From positions 47,016 through 111,015 of the forward strand of contig DNXO01000051.1 of assembly GCA_003506895.1 (NCBI GenBank): 64,000 nt of DNA, read 5' to 3'. Origin of the DNA: Acetobacteraceae bacterium (GTDB taxonomy: Bacteria; Pseudomonadota; Alphaproteobacteria; Acetobacterales; Acetobacteraceae). Both the position numbers and the translations under genes were made by a program. The notes beneath the pieces were generated by a model. That model saw only the letters and a list, made by a program, of their open reading frames with translations. It searched no databases and was not told the origin of the DNA. This document shows positions 18,424 through 27,141 of this stretch, in pieces; position 1 is the first letter of the stretch; each line of letters begins with the position of its first letter.

Positions 18424-20821
18424 GCGTGCGCAGCACAGTGCGCGCGTCGATCAGCAGATCGGTATCGACAGCCAGTGAGTTCAGGTCCGACAGCGGGCGC
18501 CCCACGTCGCCCGGAAGGATCGCGAACAGCGCCTTGGTGGCGGGGGTGAAGAAGCGGATGTTGAGGTTCTGGTCCAGGAACAGCGTCGCGACATCGGTAC
18601 TGTAGAGCACGTTCTGCAAATCGTTGGACGTGGTCCGCTGCCGTTCCAGTGTTTCCTGCAACTGACTGTTTAGGGCGGTCAGTTCCTCGTTCAGCGATTG
18701 CAGTTCTTCCTTCGAGGTCAGCAGTTCCTCGTTGGTGGACTGGTACTCTTCCTGCACCGATAAGGCTTCTTCGTTGATCGCCTTCTGTTCTTCACTGGAA
18801 ATCTCCAGGTTGTGGATGGCGCCCTGCAATTCGGTCCGCGTCGCCTCCAGCTCATTCTCAAGCTCAGCGACGCGCGGGTTATCGTCGTCGGCGCCTGCCA
18901 GGCTGTCGGGCTTTTGCGGTTTCGGGTCGTCAATGAAACAGACTAGCAGCAGCTCCTCGCCGTCGCTTCGGGCCGGCTGCACCGCGATGCTGAAGGTGCC
19001 ATACGTGCCATCTTCGTGAATTCGGCCGCCGGGAACGACGATACGCGCGTTTTCCTGCGTTGATCGTTGAATGACGGATCGCAGCTTGGTTCGCAGGCCC
19101 TGCCGAACCATCGCGAGCAAATCGTGGGACGGGTGGCCCGATACAACGCGCAAGTATCGGTCGGTCGGGCCGAGCGAATACTGACACTCATGCTTTCGAT
19201 TAATCAGAACCGCTGCCGGTGCGTAGGTTTCCATGACCATGCGCCGGCACAGTTCCGCCAACGCGACTTGACGGGACGCCGGCGGGAGATGCCCCGGTTT
19301 CGCGGCAATCCGAACGCCGTCCCCAATCGCGCCGGAGAAAGCAAGCTCCCCGGGCCTGCCGTTGCCGGTATGGCGGTAAATCCGCTCCAGCTTCGACACA
19401 ACCGCGAATTGGCTGTCCAGCGTGCCGACCGTCTCCGACGTTCCCAGCAAAAGAATGCCACCCGGTTCCAGGGCGAAATGGAATAACGCCACCACCTTCG
19501 TTTGTGCCTCGGGCCGAAGATAGATCAGCAGGTTGCGGCATGAGACAAAATCGAGCCGGGAGAATGGCGGGTCGGTCAGCACATCCTGCACGGTGAAGAC
19601 GACCGCGGCCCGCAATTCTGGGGAGATGCGATAGCCGTGATCCTCTTTGGAGAAAAAACGCGCGATCCGCTCCTTCGATACATCGGCCTCGATGGTTTCG
19701 GAATATACGCCTTCCCGCGCGATCGCGATGGCGTCCGGATCGACGTCGGAGGCAAAAATCTGAAGCTTGAGGCCAAGCTTCGCAGCCACGATTTGCTCGC
19801 GGAACAGCATGGCGAGCGAATAGGCCTCCTCGCCGGTGCTGCACCCGGCGATCCAGACGCGGATCGGCCGGTCCGGGGCATGGGCGCGGACGATGTCCGG
19901 GACGATGGTTTCCGCCAGCTTCTCAAAGACATGGGCGTCGCGGAAAAAGCTTGTGACGTTGATAAGCAGGTCCTTCGCCAGAAGGTCGAGTTCGTGGGGG
20001 TCGCTGCGAACCATCTGGAGGTAGTGCTCCATGTCGTTAACGCCGGTCGCCGCCAATCCCATGCGGCGTTCAATGCGCCGTCGCAGGGTGCCGGGCTTGT
20101 ACAGCGTGAAGTCATGGGCGGTGTTGGAGCGTAGAAGGTCGATAATCTCCGCCAGCCCGTTCCGCGGCGCGTTCGCCTGTGGCGGGCCGCCCGCTCGCTT
20201 AAGTGTGGCGGGGATTTCGGCCACCGGCAGCACCATATCCACGCTCCCGGTCATGATCGCACTTCGAGGCATGCCGTCATATCCGGCCTCGTCCGGGTCC
20301 TGCGCGATAACCAGGCCCCCCGCCTCCTTTATCGCCTTTAGCCCGATGCTGCCGTCGGCGCCGGTGCCCGACAGGATTATGCAGGCCGCCCGCGGCCCGT
20401 ATTCGCTGGCCAGCGAACGCAGGAGGAAATCGAACGGCAGTCGAGCACCGTGCCGGGCCCGGGGTTGCGACAGATGCAGGGCGCCGGCGGCAACGGACAG
20501 ATAGGTGCCAGGTGGAATGATGTAGAGATTATCGGGTTCAATCGGCATCCCGTCCGCCGCTTGCCGTACGACCATCGCTGTATGGTCGGCCAGCAGATCA
20601 ACCATCATGCTCTCATGGGTCGGATCGAGATGCTGGACCAGGATAAAGGCGTTGCCGTTGTCGGCGGGCAGCGCGGCCAAAAGCTTCTTGCAGGCATCCA
20701 ATCCACCGGCGGAGGCGCCGATGCCGACGACGGAGATTTTTGTCGGCGGACCGCGTACCGAAAGGCTCTGGTTCGGCCCCGTCGGGACCCTGTTGGCCTG
20801 ATCCGGACGCCTGGTTGCCAT
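18209..20821 (-). CDS. CheB-CheR-PAS protein, 5' part of a frameshifted giant chemotaxis-type kinase
   Basis: An 870-residue product. A CheB methylesterase domain (about residues 28-205) has GIGASAGGLD, LVQHLDPTHESMM and ILSGTGADGS. A CheR methyltransferase domain (about 220-490) has the SAM site IAGCSTGEEAYSLAML and the CHxF-like region FVSCRNLLIYL. A long coiled coil follows (about 640-745, rich in EELxSxNEEL repeats), then a PAS domain ending SDITERRR. The frame stops at TAG right after AKSRFLAAA, exactly where related proteins continue into the kinase H-box (ASHDLRQPLQTL). The continuation exists in the next frame, so this is a broken CheB-CheR-PAS-kinase-REC-REC-HTH fusion. A truncated methylesterase/methyltransferase could still be made. 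Confidence 0.85.
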   Translation of the reverse strand: MATRRPDQANRVPTGPNQSLSVRGPPTKISVVGIGASAGGLDACKKLLAALPADNGNAFILVQHLDPTHESMMVDLLADHTAMVVRQAADGMPIEPDNLYIIPPGTYLSVAAGALHLSQPRARHGARLPFDFLLRSLASEYGPRAACIILSGTGADGSIGLKAIKEAGGLVIAQDPDEAGYDGMPRSAIMTGSVDMVLPVAEIPATLKRAGGPPQANAPRNGLAEIIDLLRSNTAHDFTLYKPGTLRRRIERRMGLAATGVNDMEHYLQMVRSDPHELDLLAKDLLINVTSFFRDAHVFEKLAETIVPDIVRAHAPDRPIRVWIAGCSTGEEAYSLAMLFREQIVAAKLGLKLQIFASDVDPDAIAIAREGVYSETIEADVSKERIARFFSKEDHGYRISPELRAAVVFTVQDVLTDPPFSRLDFVSCRNLLIYLRPEAQTKVVALFHFALEPGGILLLGTSETVGTLDSQFAVVSKLERIYRHTGNGRPGELAFSGAIGDGVRIAAKPGHLPPASRQVALAELCRRMVMETYAPAAVLINRKHECQYSLGPTDRYLRVVSGHPSHDLLAMVRQGLRTKLRSVIQRSTQENARIVVPGGRIHEDGTYGTFSIAVQPARSDGEELLLVCFIDDPKPQKPDSLAGADDDNPRVAELENELEATRTELQGAIHNLEISSEEQKAINEEALSVQEEYQSTNEELLTSKEELQSLNEELTALNSQLQETLERQRTTSNDLQNVLYSTDVATLFLDQNLNIRFFTPATKALFAILPGDVGRPLSDLNSLAVDTDLLIDARTVLRTLEPISREIEARNGAYYNRRVLPYRTQDNGVEGVVITFSDITERRRVSDELGVAKRHAEQANAAKSRFLAAA

Positions 20822-21090
20822 TCGGGGTTCGCTTTCAGACGGTACCAGCAGAAATATGCCGGCTGGATGATGCTAACATGGCGATTTGTAAATAGCGATC
20901 AAAGATAGACTAGGTATTTTCCGAGGCTGCACCGAATCGTATTAAATTCTGTATAGGTCGGTAATGAGCGAATATTCGAAGCGGCGGTAGTACTGGAGAG
21001 CGTCATGTCACCGGAGACCAGTTCGCGGGAAACCGCCCTGCCGCATCTTGCGGTATTGCGGCCCTTTGTGCGGGTGGGGGGGCTTTCACG

Positions 21091-21489
21091 ATGACCGCGC
21101 TCAGTGTTCTGGTCGTTGAGGATGATGCCATGATCGGCATGCTTCTCGCGGAAATGCTTGACGAATTGGGCTACACTGTCTGCGCGATCGCCGCGACCGA
21201 GGAAGATGCGGTTGCCGGCGCTGCGCGATACAGGCCGGGTCTGATGATCGTCGACCAGTATCTGCGCGAGGGAAACGGCATGTCGGCGATGGACCGGATC
21301 CGTCAGAACAGCGCCGTTCCATGTATCTTCATGAGTGGCGCGCCATCGGTGGTCCTTGGCGGCGTGCAGGTGCTGCAAAAGCCATTTCTTGAGGCGGATC
21401 TTGTTCGCGCGATCCGGCTGGTGATCGGCCCGCCCGCCGCTCCGGCGACGCATCTCCCCGTCGCGCCCGGTGGCGTTATCGGGCGCTGA
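21091..21489 (+). CDS. Single-domain response regulator (REC only)
   Basis: A 132-residue receiver domain with no output domain. The acidic pair is in VVEDD (residues 9-12), the predicted phosphoacceptor is Asp55 (LMIVDQYL), the switch Ser is near 82 (FMSGAP) and the conserved Lys is Lys97 (LQKPF). It is divergent from the CheB-CheR-kinase gene, 269 bp away, and is a plausible phosphorelay partner of that sensor or another kinase. Confidence 0.88.
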   Translation: MTALSVLVVEDDAMIGMLLAEMLDELGYTVCAIAATEEDAVAGAARYRPGLMIVDQYLREGNGMSAMDRIRQNSAVPCIFMSGAPSVVLGGVQVLQKPFLEADLVRAIRLVIGPPAAPATHLPVAPGGVIGR

Positions 21490-21612
21490 GACCTGCGTTA
21501 GTCCTATTTTTTTGTTAATAGCTATCACCATGCTGAAAGTATTTTCAGGGGCTAAAATACTTGCACAGTCAACGCCATATATGTCGGCGAACGGATTTGA
21601 TTGGAATTTAGC

Positions 21613-22113
21613 ATGTCGCATTCTAACGCGTTTGCCCTGAAGAACTCGGGCTTTAATGAATTTCTCTTCGCCGAGGTGGGAACCGAGCAAAACGGCTCCA
21701 GGCTGACGATTCTGTCTGTGCTGGCACGTCTTGGACAGGATCCGTGGGCCGAGGCGGCGCGGTGGGCCAGGTTGCCGAAGGCGGCCATGATCGATTGCCT
21801 CGCGAACAGCATTTCCCAAATGCCGTTATCGCCCCAGGCGCTCAATCAGGCGCATAACACCGCCGCACAGCTTGTCCTGTTGATGCCGTCACAGACACAG
21901 CCGGTGCCTGAGGCGCGGAAACCGGCGATCACATTACCCACGGCAGTGCCCAGATGGCTCCTCGGTGTCCTGGTGGCCGGGCTGGCCTTCGGGTTGGCGG
22001 TTAGCGTGGCGCGACTGACATTTCCCGCGGATCCCGGGGCATCCCTCGCCGGCCACGCCCTCCAGCAAACGGATGCATCCAAGGCAACAGGTCAGATGCC
22101 TTCAATTCAATGA
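21613..22113 (+). CDS. Predicted single-pass membrane protein, unrecognised
   Basis: A 166-residue protein. Residues 1-95 form a soluble N-terminal region with several predicted helices. A Pro-rich linker (about 92-113) leads to one strong transmembrane helix (about 114-135, PRWLLGVLVAGLAFGLAVSV), followed by a short tail. ATG 21613 is preferred to the TTG at 21601. It lies 18 nt upstream of the slipin gene on the same strand, so the two are probably co-transcribed, and it may act in the same membrane microdomain. I do not recognise the family. Confidence 0.65.
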   Translation: MSHSNAFALKNSGFNEFLFAEVGTEQNGSRLTILSVLARLGQDPWAEAARWARLPKAAMIDCLANSISQMPLSPQALNQAHNTAAQLVLLMPSQTQPVPEARKPAITLPTAVPRWLLGVLVAGLAFGLAVSVARLTFPADPGASLAGHALQQTDASKATGQMPSIQ

Positions 22114-22131
22114 TTTGTTAAGGGCAAAGCC

Positions 22132-22929
22132 ATGCTCTTCTCGACATTCTACATTGTCGTTCCGCTTATCCTGATCGGCGGATTTGCCCTGGCCACGAAG
22201 ACCGTCAAAATTCTACGGGAATACGAGCGCGCCGTCGTTTTTACCCTCGGCCGGTTTCAACGGGTCAAGGGACCCGGCTTGGTGCTGCTGATCCCCTGGG
22301 TGCAGGAAATGGTCCGCGTGGACCTCCGCATTCAGGTGATCGAAATTCCAACGCAGGACGTGATTTCGCGCGATAACGTCTCCATGAAGGTGGACGCCGT
22401 GGTCTACTTCAATGTCGTTAACCCCGAGCGGGCAATCATCCAGGTTCAGCATTACCTTCCCGCCACCAACATGCTCGCGCAGACGACGTTGCGCGCGGTG
22501 CTGGGGCAACATGAGCTCGATGAAATGCTTTCGGAGCGAAAGAAACTGAGTGTCGACGTTCAAAGCATTTTGGACAGCCAGACCGAAACCTGGGGGATAA
22601 AGGTCATCAACGTCGAGATCAGAACCGTCGAACTGACGGAGAACATGGTGAAAGCCATCGCCAAGCAGGCCGAAGCAGAACGCGACCGGCGCGCCAAGAT
22701 CATCCATGCCGAAGCCGAGTTCCAGGCCTCCCAGACCTTGGTCAATGCAGCGGAAATCCTATCCAGCATTCCGGCCGCCATGCAGCTTCGCTACCTCCAG
22801 ACACTGGCCGAGATCGGTGCCGAACAGAATTCCACCATCGTCTTCCCAATGCCGATCGACATCATCAAGCCGTTCCTTGAGCTTCTTGAAAGGTCCGGCA
22901 AGGCGCCGATCGCGACCGGCGGCCCCTAA
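22132..22929 (+). CDS. Slipin (stomatin-like SPFH-domain membrane protein)
   Basis: A 265-residue protein with one N-terminal membrane segment (about residues 3-22). The SPFH/Band-7 domain follows: REYERAVVFTLGRFQRVKGPG, IPTQDVISRDNVSMKVDAVV and LRAVLGQHELDEMLSER. A C-terminal helical region (about 180-215) is rich in Ala, Glu and Arg. Slipins oligomerise in membrane microdomains; many sit beside an NfeD partner, but none is present here. The stop overlaps the convergent ketosynthase gene by 4 bp. Confidence 0.92.
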   Translation: MLFSTFYIVVPLILIGGFALATKTVKILREYERAVVFTLGRFQRVKGPGLVLLIPWVQEMVRVDLRIQVIEIPTQDVISRDNVSMKVDAVVYFNVVNPERAIIQVQHYLPATNMLAQTTLRAVLGQHELDEMLSERKKLSVDVQSILDSQTETWGIKVINVEIRTVELTENMVKAIAKQAEAERDRRAKIIHAEAEFQASQTLVNAAEILSSIPAAMQLRYLQTLAEIGAEQNSTIVFPMPIDIIKPFLELLERSGKAPIATGGP

Positions 22930-24197
22930 CCCGCCGCCCCCAAAACCAGACAAACATTTTGCCCGCCGAACCCGAACGAATTCGAGATCGCGTGGCGCAC
23001 CGTCGCCGACCGAGCGACGTTCGGCACGCAATCCACCGGTAGCGCCGGGTCGGGAATGTCGTAGTTGATCGTCGGCGGCAGCACCCCGTTCCGGATCGAC
23101 AACACAGTGAATATCGCCTCCACCGCCCCGGCGGCGGTCAGTGAATGGCCGATCATCGACTTGTTCGAAGACATCGGGATGGACGTCGCGCGCTCCCCGA
23201 ACACCGCCGAGACCCCGACCCATTCCATCTTGTCGTTCTCAGGCGTGCCAGTCCCATGCGCGTTGATGTAGCCAATCGCATCCGGCTCCAGACCGGCATC
23301 CGCCAGCGCAGCGCGCATGCACGCGATAATCGGCTTGCCATCCGGCGACGACCGCGTCCGGTGGAATCCGTCCGCCACCTCGCCGCACCCTTCCATAATG
23401 CCCAGTACGGTGGCGCCACGAGCCCGCGCCGAGGCCAGGCTTTCCAGCACCAGCGCGCCGGCGCCTTCGGCCATCACGAACCCCTCGCGGTCCTTGCTGA
23501 ACGGGCGTGACGCCGACGACGGCGGGTCGTTGCGGGTTGACAGGGCTGACAGCAGGGAAAACCGTACCAGACTCTCCGCATTCACCGAACAATCCGTGCC
23601 GACCACCAGCGCGGCATCCGTCTCGCCGCGCCGGATCGCCTCAACCCCAAGCTGGATCGCCGTCCCGCCCGATGCGCATGCGGTGGACGTCGCGACCGGG
23701 GAGCCCTTGGTGCCGAAGCGGTCCGCCAACGCCTCGCCAACCGACCCGAACAGAAACCGCCGATAAAACGGCTCAAACCCACCCTTGCCAGCCGCTCGGA
23801 TCAGGTCGTCATAGGTCACCGTGTCATTGGCGCCGGAGGCGTTGGCCAGCGCGAAACGCTGCGTCCATTCCATCTCCACCGGCGGCAATGCCAGGAACAG
23901 CGGGCCGGGGAAGTTCCCGGCGCTGCCGATCGCAGCCTCGGACACCGCTTCCTCGATCACCAGTTCCGCCAGACGCTGCGACAGGGCAGGGGCCGACGGT
24001 TCCGGAACAGAGACGAAATCCACGGTCCCGGCGATCGTCGTACGCAGCCCGTCGACCGGGAATCGCGAAATACGCCGGATGCCCGAAGTGCCGTTGGTCA
24101 GCGCTTTCCAGTTATCCGCCTGACCCTGCCCGAGGGAGGTCAGCACGCCCATGCCGGTTACCACGACAATCGGGCGGCCCAAATGATCGGTGTCCAT
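22926..24197 (-). CDS. Beta-ketoacyl-ACP synthase, FabF1XL-like
   Basis: A 423-residue KAS II-type condensing enzyme with the full catalytic set: Cys in VATSTACASGGTA, His in INAHGTGTPEND and His in NKSMIGHSLTAAGA. AAGGGG lies about 6 nt before ATG 24197; an ATG 6 nt earlier is the alternative. It is the last gene of the acpXL-fabZ-fabF2-fabF1 run and, by analogy with rhizobia, should elongate the very-long-chain hydroxy fatty acid attached to AcpXL, probably together with the cysteine-less partner encoded upstream. Confidence 0.85.
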   Translation of the reverse strand: MDTDHLGRPIVVVTGMGVLTSLGQGQADNWKALTNGTSGIRRISRFPVDGLRTTIAGTVDFVSVPEPSAPALSQRLAELVIEEAVSEAAIGSAGNFPGPLFLALPPVEMEWTQRFALANASGANDTVTYDDLIRAAGKGGFEPFYRRFLFGSVGEALADRFGTKGSPVATSTACASGGTAIQLGVEAIRRGETDAALVVGTDCSVNAESLVRFSLLSALSTRNDPPSSASRPFSKDREGFVMAEGAGALVLESLASARARGATVLGIMEGCGEVADGFHRTRSSPDGKPIIACMRAALADAGLEPDAIGYINAHGTGTPENDKMEWVGVSAVFGERATSIPMSSNKSMIGHSLTAAGAVEAIFTVLSIRNGVLPPTINYDIPDPALPVDCVPNVARSATVRHAISNSFGFGGQNVCLVLGAAG

Positions 24198-24208
24198 CGT
24201 CATCCCCT

Positions 24209-25390
24209 TCAGGCCGCCGTGACCAAAGCGAGCGACTCGCCGCGCCAGTGACCCCACGATGTGACCAGTGCTTGCTTCAACGGTGCCGTCATCGGCTGTT
24301 CCGCCGCTTCCAGCGGCGGGAACAGCGCCCCCTTCTTCACCGCCAGCGCGGCGATGGCGAGGCTTGCCGGGAACGACGGCTCCAGCGAATGTCCCAACGC
24401 GGTCGCCACCGCGCGCACCGGTACCCCGATATTCGCCAGGAACGCGGCCTCCTCGGCCGTCGGGGCCGGCGCGCCGGACGCTCCGGAAATCACCGCCGCG
24501 CCGGCCGGGTCGAAATGCCCCGCCATGGTGGCGAGCTGTGCCGTTGCGTTTTTCGTCGCCTCACCCGGTCCGCGCCGGCAGCGATCCGTCTTGATCGCCG
24601 CGATGTGCCCGTAAGCCCCGGCCCCCCGAGCGGCCGCATGCGCTCGGCTTTCGATCACCAGGAAGCAACCGACGGAACCCAGGCTCATCCCGCCGCCGGA
24701 CGCCTGACGCGCCCAGATCGGATCGAATGGCGCGTGGCGGTTCAGGCCGCCCATGGCGTAGTGCAACAGCACGTCCGGCCGCTGGGCATTGTACGAGCCG
24801 CCGACAAGCATGATATCGACCTGACCAGCGGCGATCCGCGCACACGCGATCCGCACCGCGTCGGCGCCGCTGGCTTCCTCACCCATGAACGTGCGGGACG
24901 ATCCGATCACGCCATGCACGACGGAGATGTTGCCGGCCAGAAGGTTGGACAACTGCGCCAGGAACAAGGTCGGGCGAAGGTCGCCCAGCAGATGTTCGTT
25001 TAGATAGGCATCCGGGTTCGCCGCCTTCGGGTAACCCGACAGGATTGCCGAATCGACCGCGTAATCCCGTTCTCCGCCGCCAGCCGCGACGATCATGCCC
25101 ATCTTCGACAGCAGATCGGTGTTGCCCTTCACCCCGGCCGAATCAAGCGCCAGACCGGCGGAGAACACCCCCATCCGTTGCCACATCTCCATTTGCCGCT
25201 GGTCGCCGCGCTTGGGGATCTGGGTGTCCAGTTCCAGGGGCGCCAGCGGATGGACCGCGAACGGCGGAAAACTCGTGGTGTCCAGGACGGGCGAGAAGGT
25301 GTTCAACGCCTGCCAGTGTGCGTCCGACCCCGATCCGAGGCTGGAGACAATGCCAATGCCCGTGATCAGGGCGTCGCGCTCATGCGCCAT
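24209..25390 (-). CDS. Ketosynthase-like protein lacking the active-site cysteine (FabF2XL/chain-length-factor type)
   Basis: A 393-residue thiolase-fold protein. The N-terminus DALITGIGIVSSLGSGSDAHWQAL is that of a ketosynthase. At the nucleophile elbow it reads SSRTFMGEEASGADAV, where the Cys position of the partner (ACASGGTA) appears to be occupied by Glu. The NAHGTG histidine motif is also missing, while GHSLEP is kept. This is the pattern of chain-length factors that pair with an active ketosynthase. Its start overlaps the fabZ-like stop by 11 bp, and it lies just upstream of the active ketosynthase gene. Confidence 0.82.
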   Translation of the reverse strand: MAHERDALITGIGIVSSLGSGSDAHWQALNTFSPVLDTTSFPPFAVHPLAPLELDTQIPKRGDQRQMEMWQRMGVFSAGLALDSAGVKGNTDLLSKMGMIVAAGGGERDYAVDSAILSGYPKAANPDAYLNEHLLGDLRPTLFLAQLSNLLAGNISVVHGVIGSSRTFMGEEASGADAVRIACARIAAGQVDIMLVGGSYNAQRPDVLLHYAMGGLNRHAPFDPIWARQASGGGMSLGSVGCFLVIESRAHAAARGAGAYGHIAAIKTDRCRRGPGEATKNATAQLATMAGHFDPAGAAVISGASGAPAPTAEEAAFLANIGVPVRAVATALGHSLEPSFPASLAIAALAVKKGALFPPLEAAEQPMTAPLKQALVTSWGHWRGESLALVTAA

Positions 25391-25853
25391 GTTGGAATTC
25401 CTCGGGTAGGCCGACTCGGCGCGCGGTTTCCAGCATCGCCGCTTTCAGGGTCTCATTCGGGAACGGCACGACGCCGTAGCGGATCTCCGCCTCCGTCACT
25501 TTCTTGCCGCCGGAGCTGATGCTGGCCTTGATTACGGCATAGCCGGAGCCTTCGTGGATCAGGCTGGCTTCGACCGTCAGAGGCTGTCCAGGTGCGACGA
25601 AGGCCCGCATCTTGGCCTTCTCGACCTGCATCAGGAACGGCATCTTCTCGCAATGCTGGCAGGCGAGGATCAGCCACCCGCCGGTCTGCGCCATCGTCTC
25701 GATCAGCAGGACCCCGGGCATGATCGGGTATCCAGGGAAGTGGCCCTCGAACACCGGGGACTGGTCCGGGACTTGGCAGGCGGTCGTGATCCGCTTGCCG
25801 AGCATGTCCAGATCGGTGATCCGATCGATCATCTGGAAGTATTCCAGGCGCAT
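25380..25853 (-). CDS. 3-hydroxyacyl-ACP dehydratase, FabZXL-like
   Basis: A 157-residue hot-dog-fold protein with the FabZ catalytic motif FEGHFPGYPIMPGVLLIETMAQ (here residues ~35-56), holding the active His and the downstream Glu of the helix. FabZ-type enzymes dehydrate 3-hydroxyacyl-ACP during fatty acid elongation. It sits between the AcpXL-like carrier gene (34 nt upstream) and the ketosynthase-like gene (11-bp overlap), which ties it to the very-long-chain acyl pathway and not to housekeeping FabZ. Confidence 0.87.
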   Translation of the reverse strand: MRLEYFQMIDRITDLDMLGKRITTACQVPDQSPVFEGHFPGYPIMPGVLLIETMAQTGGWLILACQHCEKMPFLMQVEKAKMRAFVAPGQPLTVEASLIHEGSGYAVIKASISSGGKKVTEAEIRYGVVPFPNETLKAAMLETARRVGLPEEFQHGA

Positions 25854-25887
25854 CAGGTCACCGTTTCACTATGTTACAAGGATCTGT

Positions 25888-26166
25888 TCAGGCCTTGGCG
25901 GCAACCAGCTTGTCGATGTTGCTGCAGAGGTTCTTCAGGACGAAATATTCGTCCGTCGTCACCTTTCCGGCATTTACATCGGCGGTCCACTGCTCCAGCG
26001 GCATTTTGATGCCGAACGCCTTGTCGATGGCAAAGGCGACGTCAAGGAAATCCAGGCTGTCGATGCCCAGATCGTTGATCGCATGGCTCTCCGGTGTGAT
26101 CTTGTCCGGTTCAATGTCGCAGGTGTCGGAGATGATCCCCGCCACGGTTTCGTACGTCGATGCCAT
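25888..26166 (-). CDS. acpXL: Acyl carrier protein AcpXL (very-long-chain acyl, lipid A)
   Basis: A 92-residue acyl carrier protein with the phosphopantetheine site DLGIDSLDFLD (Ser37). Length and sequence, including ITPESHAINDLG, FGIKMPLEQW and the tail EYFVLKNLCSNIDKL, match rhizobial AcpXL far better than housekeeping AcpP. AcpXL carries the C28-range hydroxy fatty acid that is transferred to lipid A. It heads the acpXL-fabZ-fabF2-fabF1 run. The acyltransferase LpxXL and the alcohol dehydrogenase usually found next to it are not in this window. Confidence 0.88.
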   Translation of the reverse strand: MASTYETVAGIISDTCDIEPDKITPESHAINDLGIDSLDFLDVAFAIDKAFGIKMPLEQWTADVNAGKVTTDEYFVLKNLCSNIDKLVAAKA

Positions 26167-26268
26167 GCCCTAGCCCCTGAGAAAGTCGCGCGGCACCTAT
26201 CATTGTCGCCCCCTCGGTGCAAGAGTCGAGCGAGTCCGGCGGTTCGAGGGCCGCCGGACCCGGGACTG

Positions 26269-27042
26269 CTAGAACAGCGAGTAGCCGCCGTCGATCACGA
26301 ACGTATCGCCGGTGTGGTACTGCGACGCCGAACTCATCAAATAGACGGCGATGCCGCCGAAATCGTCACCCTCGCCCCAGCGGCGCATCGGCACGCGCGG
26401 CAACACCTTGGTCTTGAAGCCGTCGGTGTTCACCGCGTTGGCGGTCATGTTGGTCGAAATCCAGCCCGGCAGGATCGAGTGGGCGCGGACGCCGTAGCGG
26501 GCGAACTCGACCGCCATGGCCTTCACCATGGAGATCATCCCGCCCTTGGTCGCGGCATAATGCTCGCTGCGCGGTGCGGCCTCGATCGCGGCCAGGGAGG
26601 CGGTGCCGACCATCACGCCGCCACCGCCGCGTTCCACCATGTGCCTTGCAGCGGTGCGGAAGGTGTAGAACGCGCCGTCCAGGTTGACGCGCGTGACGCG
26701 GTGCCATTCCTCGCTGGTCATTTCCAGGAAGGACTTGCCGCCGCGACCCGAGACGCCGGCATTGGCGAAACAGCCATCGACGCGGCCGAAGGTGGCCAGG
26801 GTCTTGGTGAACGCGGACTCGACCGCCGCTTCGTCGCCGACGTCGCATTCCAGCGCCTGAATCTTCCGGCCTGTCGTGGCCAGCGTCTCCACCGCCGCCG
26901 CGTTCTTCGCCGCGTTGGTGCCCCAGATGGCGATGTCCGCGCCCGCCTGGGCCATTGCCATGGCCATCCCCAGGCCGATGCCGCTGTTGCCGCCGGTAAC
27001 CAGGGCCACCTTGCCCGTCAGATCGAATGGGCTGTACGCCAT
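26269..27042 (-). CDS. SDR family oxidoreductase
   Basis: A 257-residue short-chain dehydrogenase with the cofactor motif TGGNSGIG (residues 16-23), NAG at 94-96, and Ser149, Tyr162, Lys166 in the order expected for the catalytic set (YAATKGG). The longest frame runs to 27567, but ATG 27042 has a GGAGA ribosome site 8 nt upstream and starts the fold correctly. It lies 102 nt upstream of acpXL on the same strand. It might supply the ketoreductase step of that pathway or be an unrelated alcohol/sugar dehydrogenase. Confidence 0.85.
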   Translation of the reverse strand: MAYSPFDLTGKVALVTGGNSGIGLGMAMAMAQAGADIAIWGTNAAKNAAAVETLATTGRKIQALECDVGDEAAVESAFTKTLATFGRVDGCFANAGVSGRGGKSFLEMTSEEWHRVTRVNLDGAFYTFRTAARHMVERGGGGVMVGTASLAAIEAAPRSEHYAATKGGMISMVKAMAVEFARYGVRAHSILPGWISTNMTANAVNTDGFKTKVLPRVPMRRWGEGDDFGGIAVYLMSSASQYHTGDTFVIDGGYSLF

Positions 27043-27141
27043 TTCGCCGTCTCCTTCCCGTGTTTGTGCCTCCTGTCTAACAGGCGAACATTGGCAGGTG
27101 AACCGATCACGCTTACGGTTCCGGGAAAAGGAGCCCGTGCC

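Noticed and set aside
25612..27141. Very long open frame on the plus strand leading into the cupin-like gene
   Set aside because: It is antisense to the acp, fabZ and SDR genes, has no family features and is a high-GC shadow. The real gene starts at ATG 27142 behind a good ribosome-binding site.
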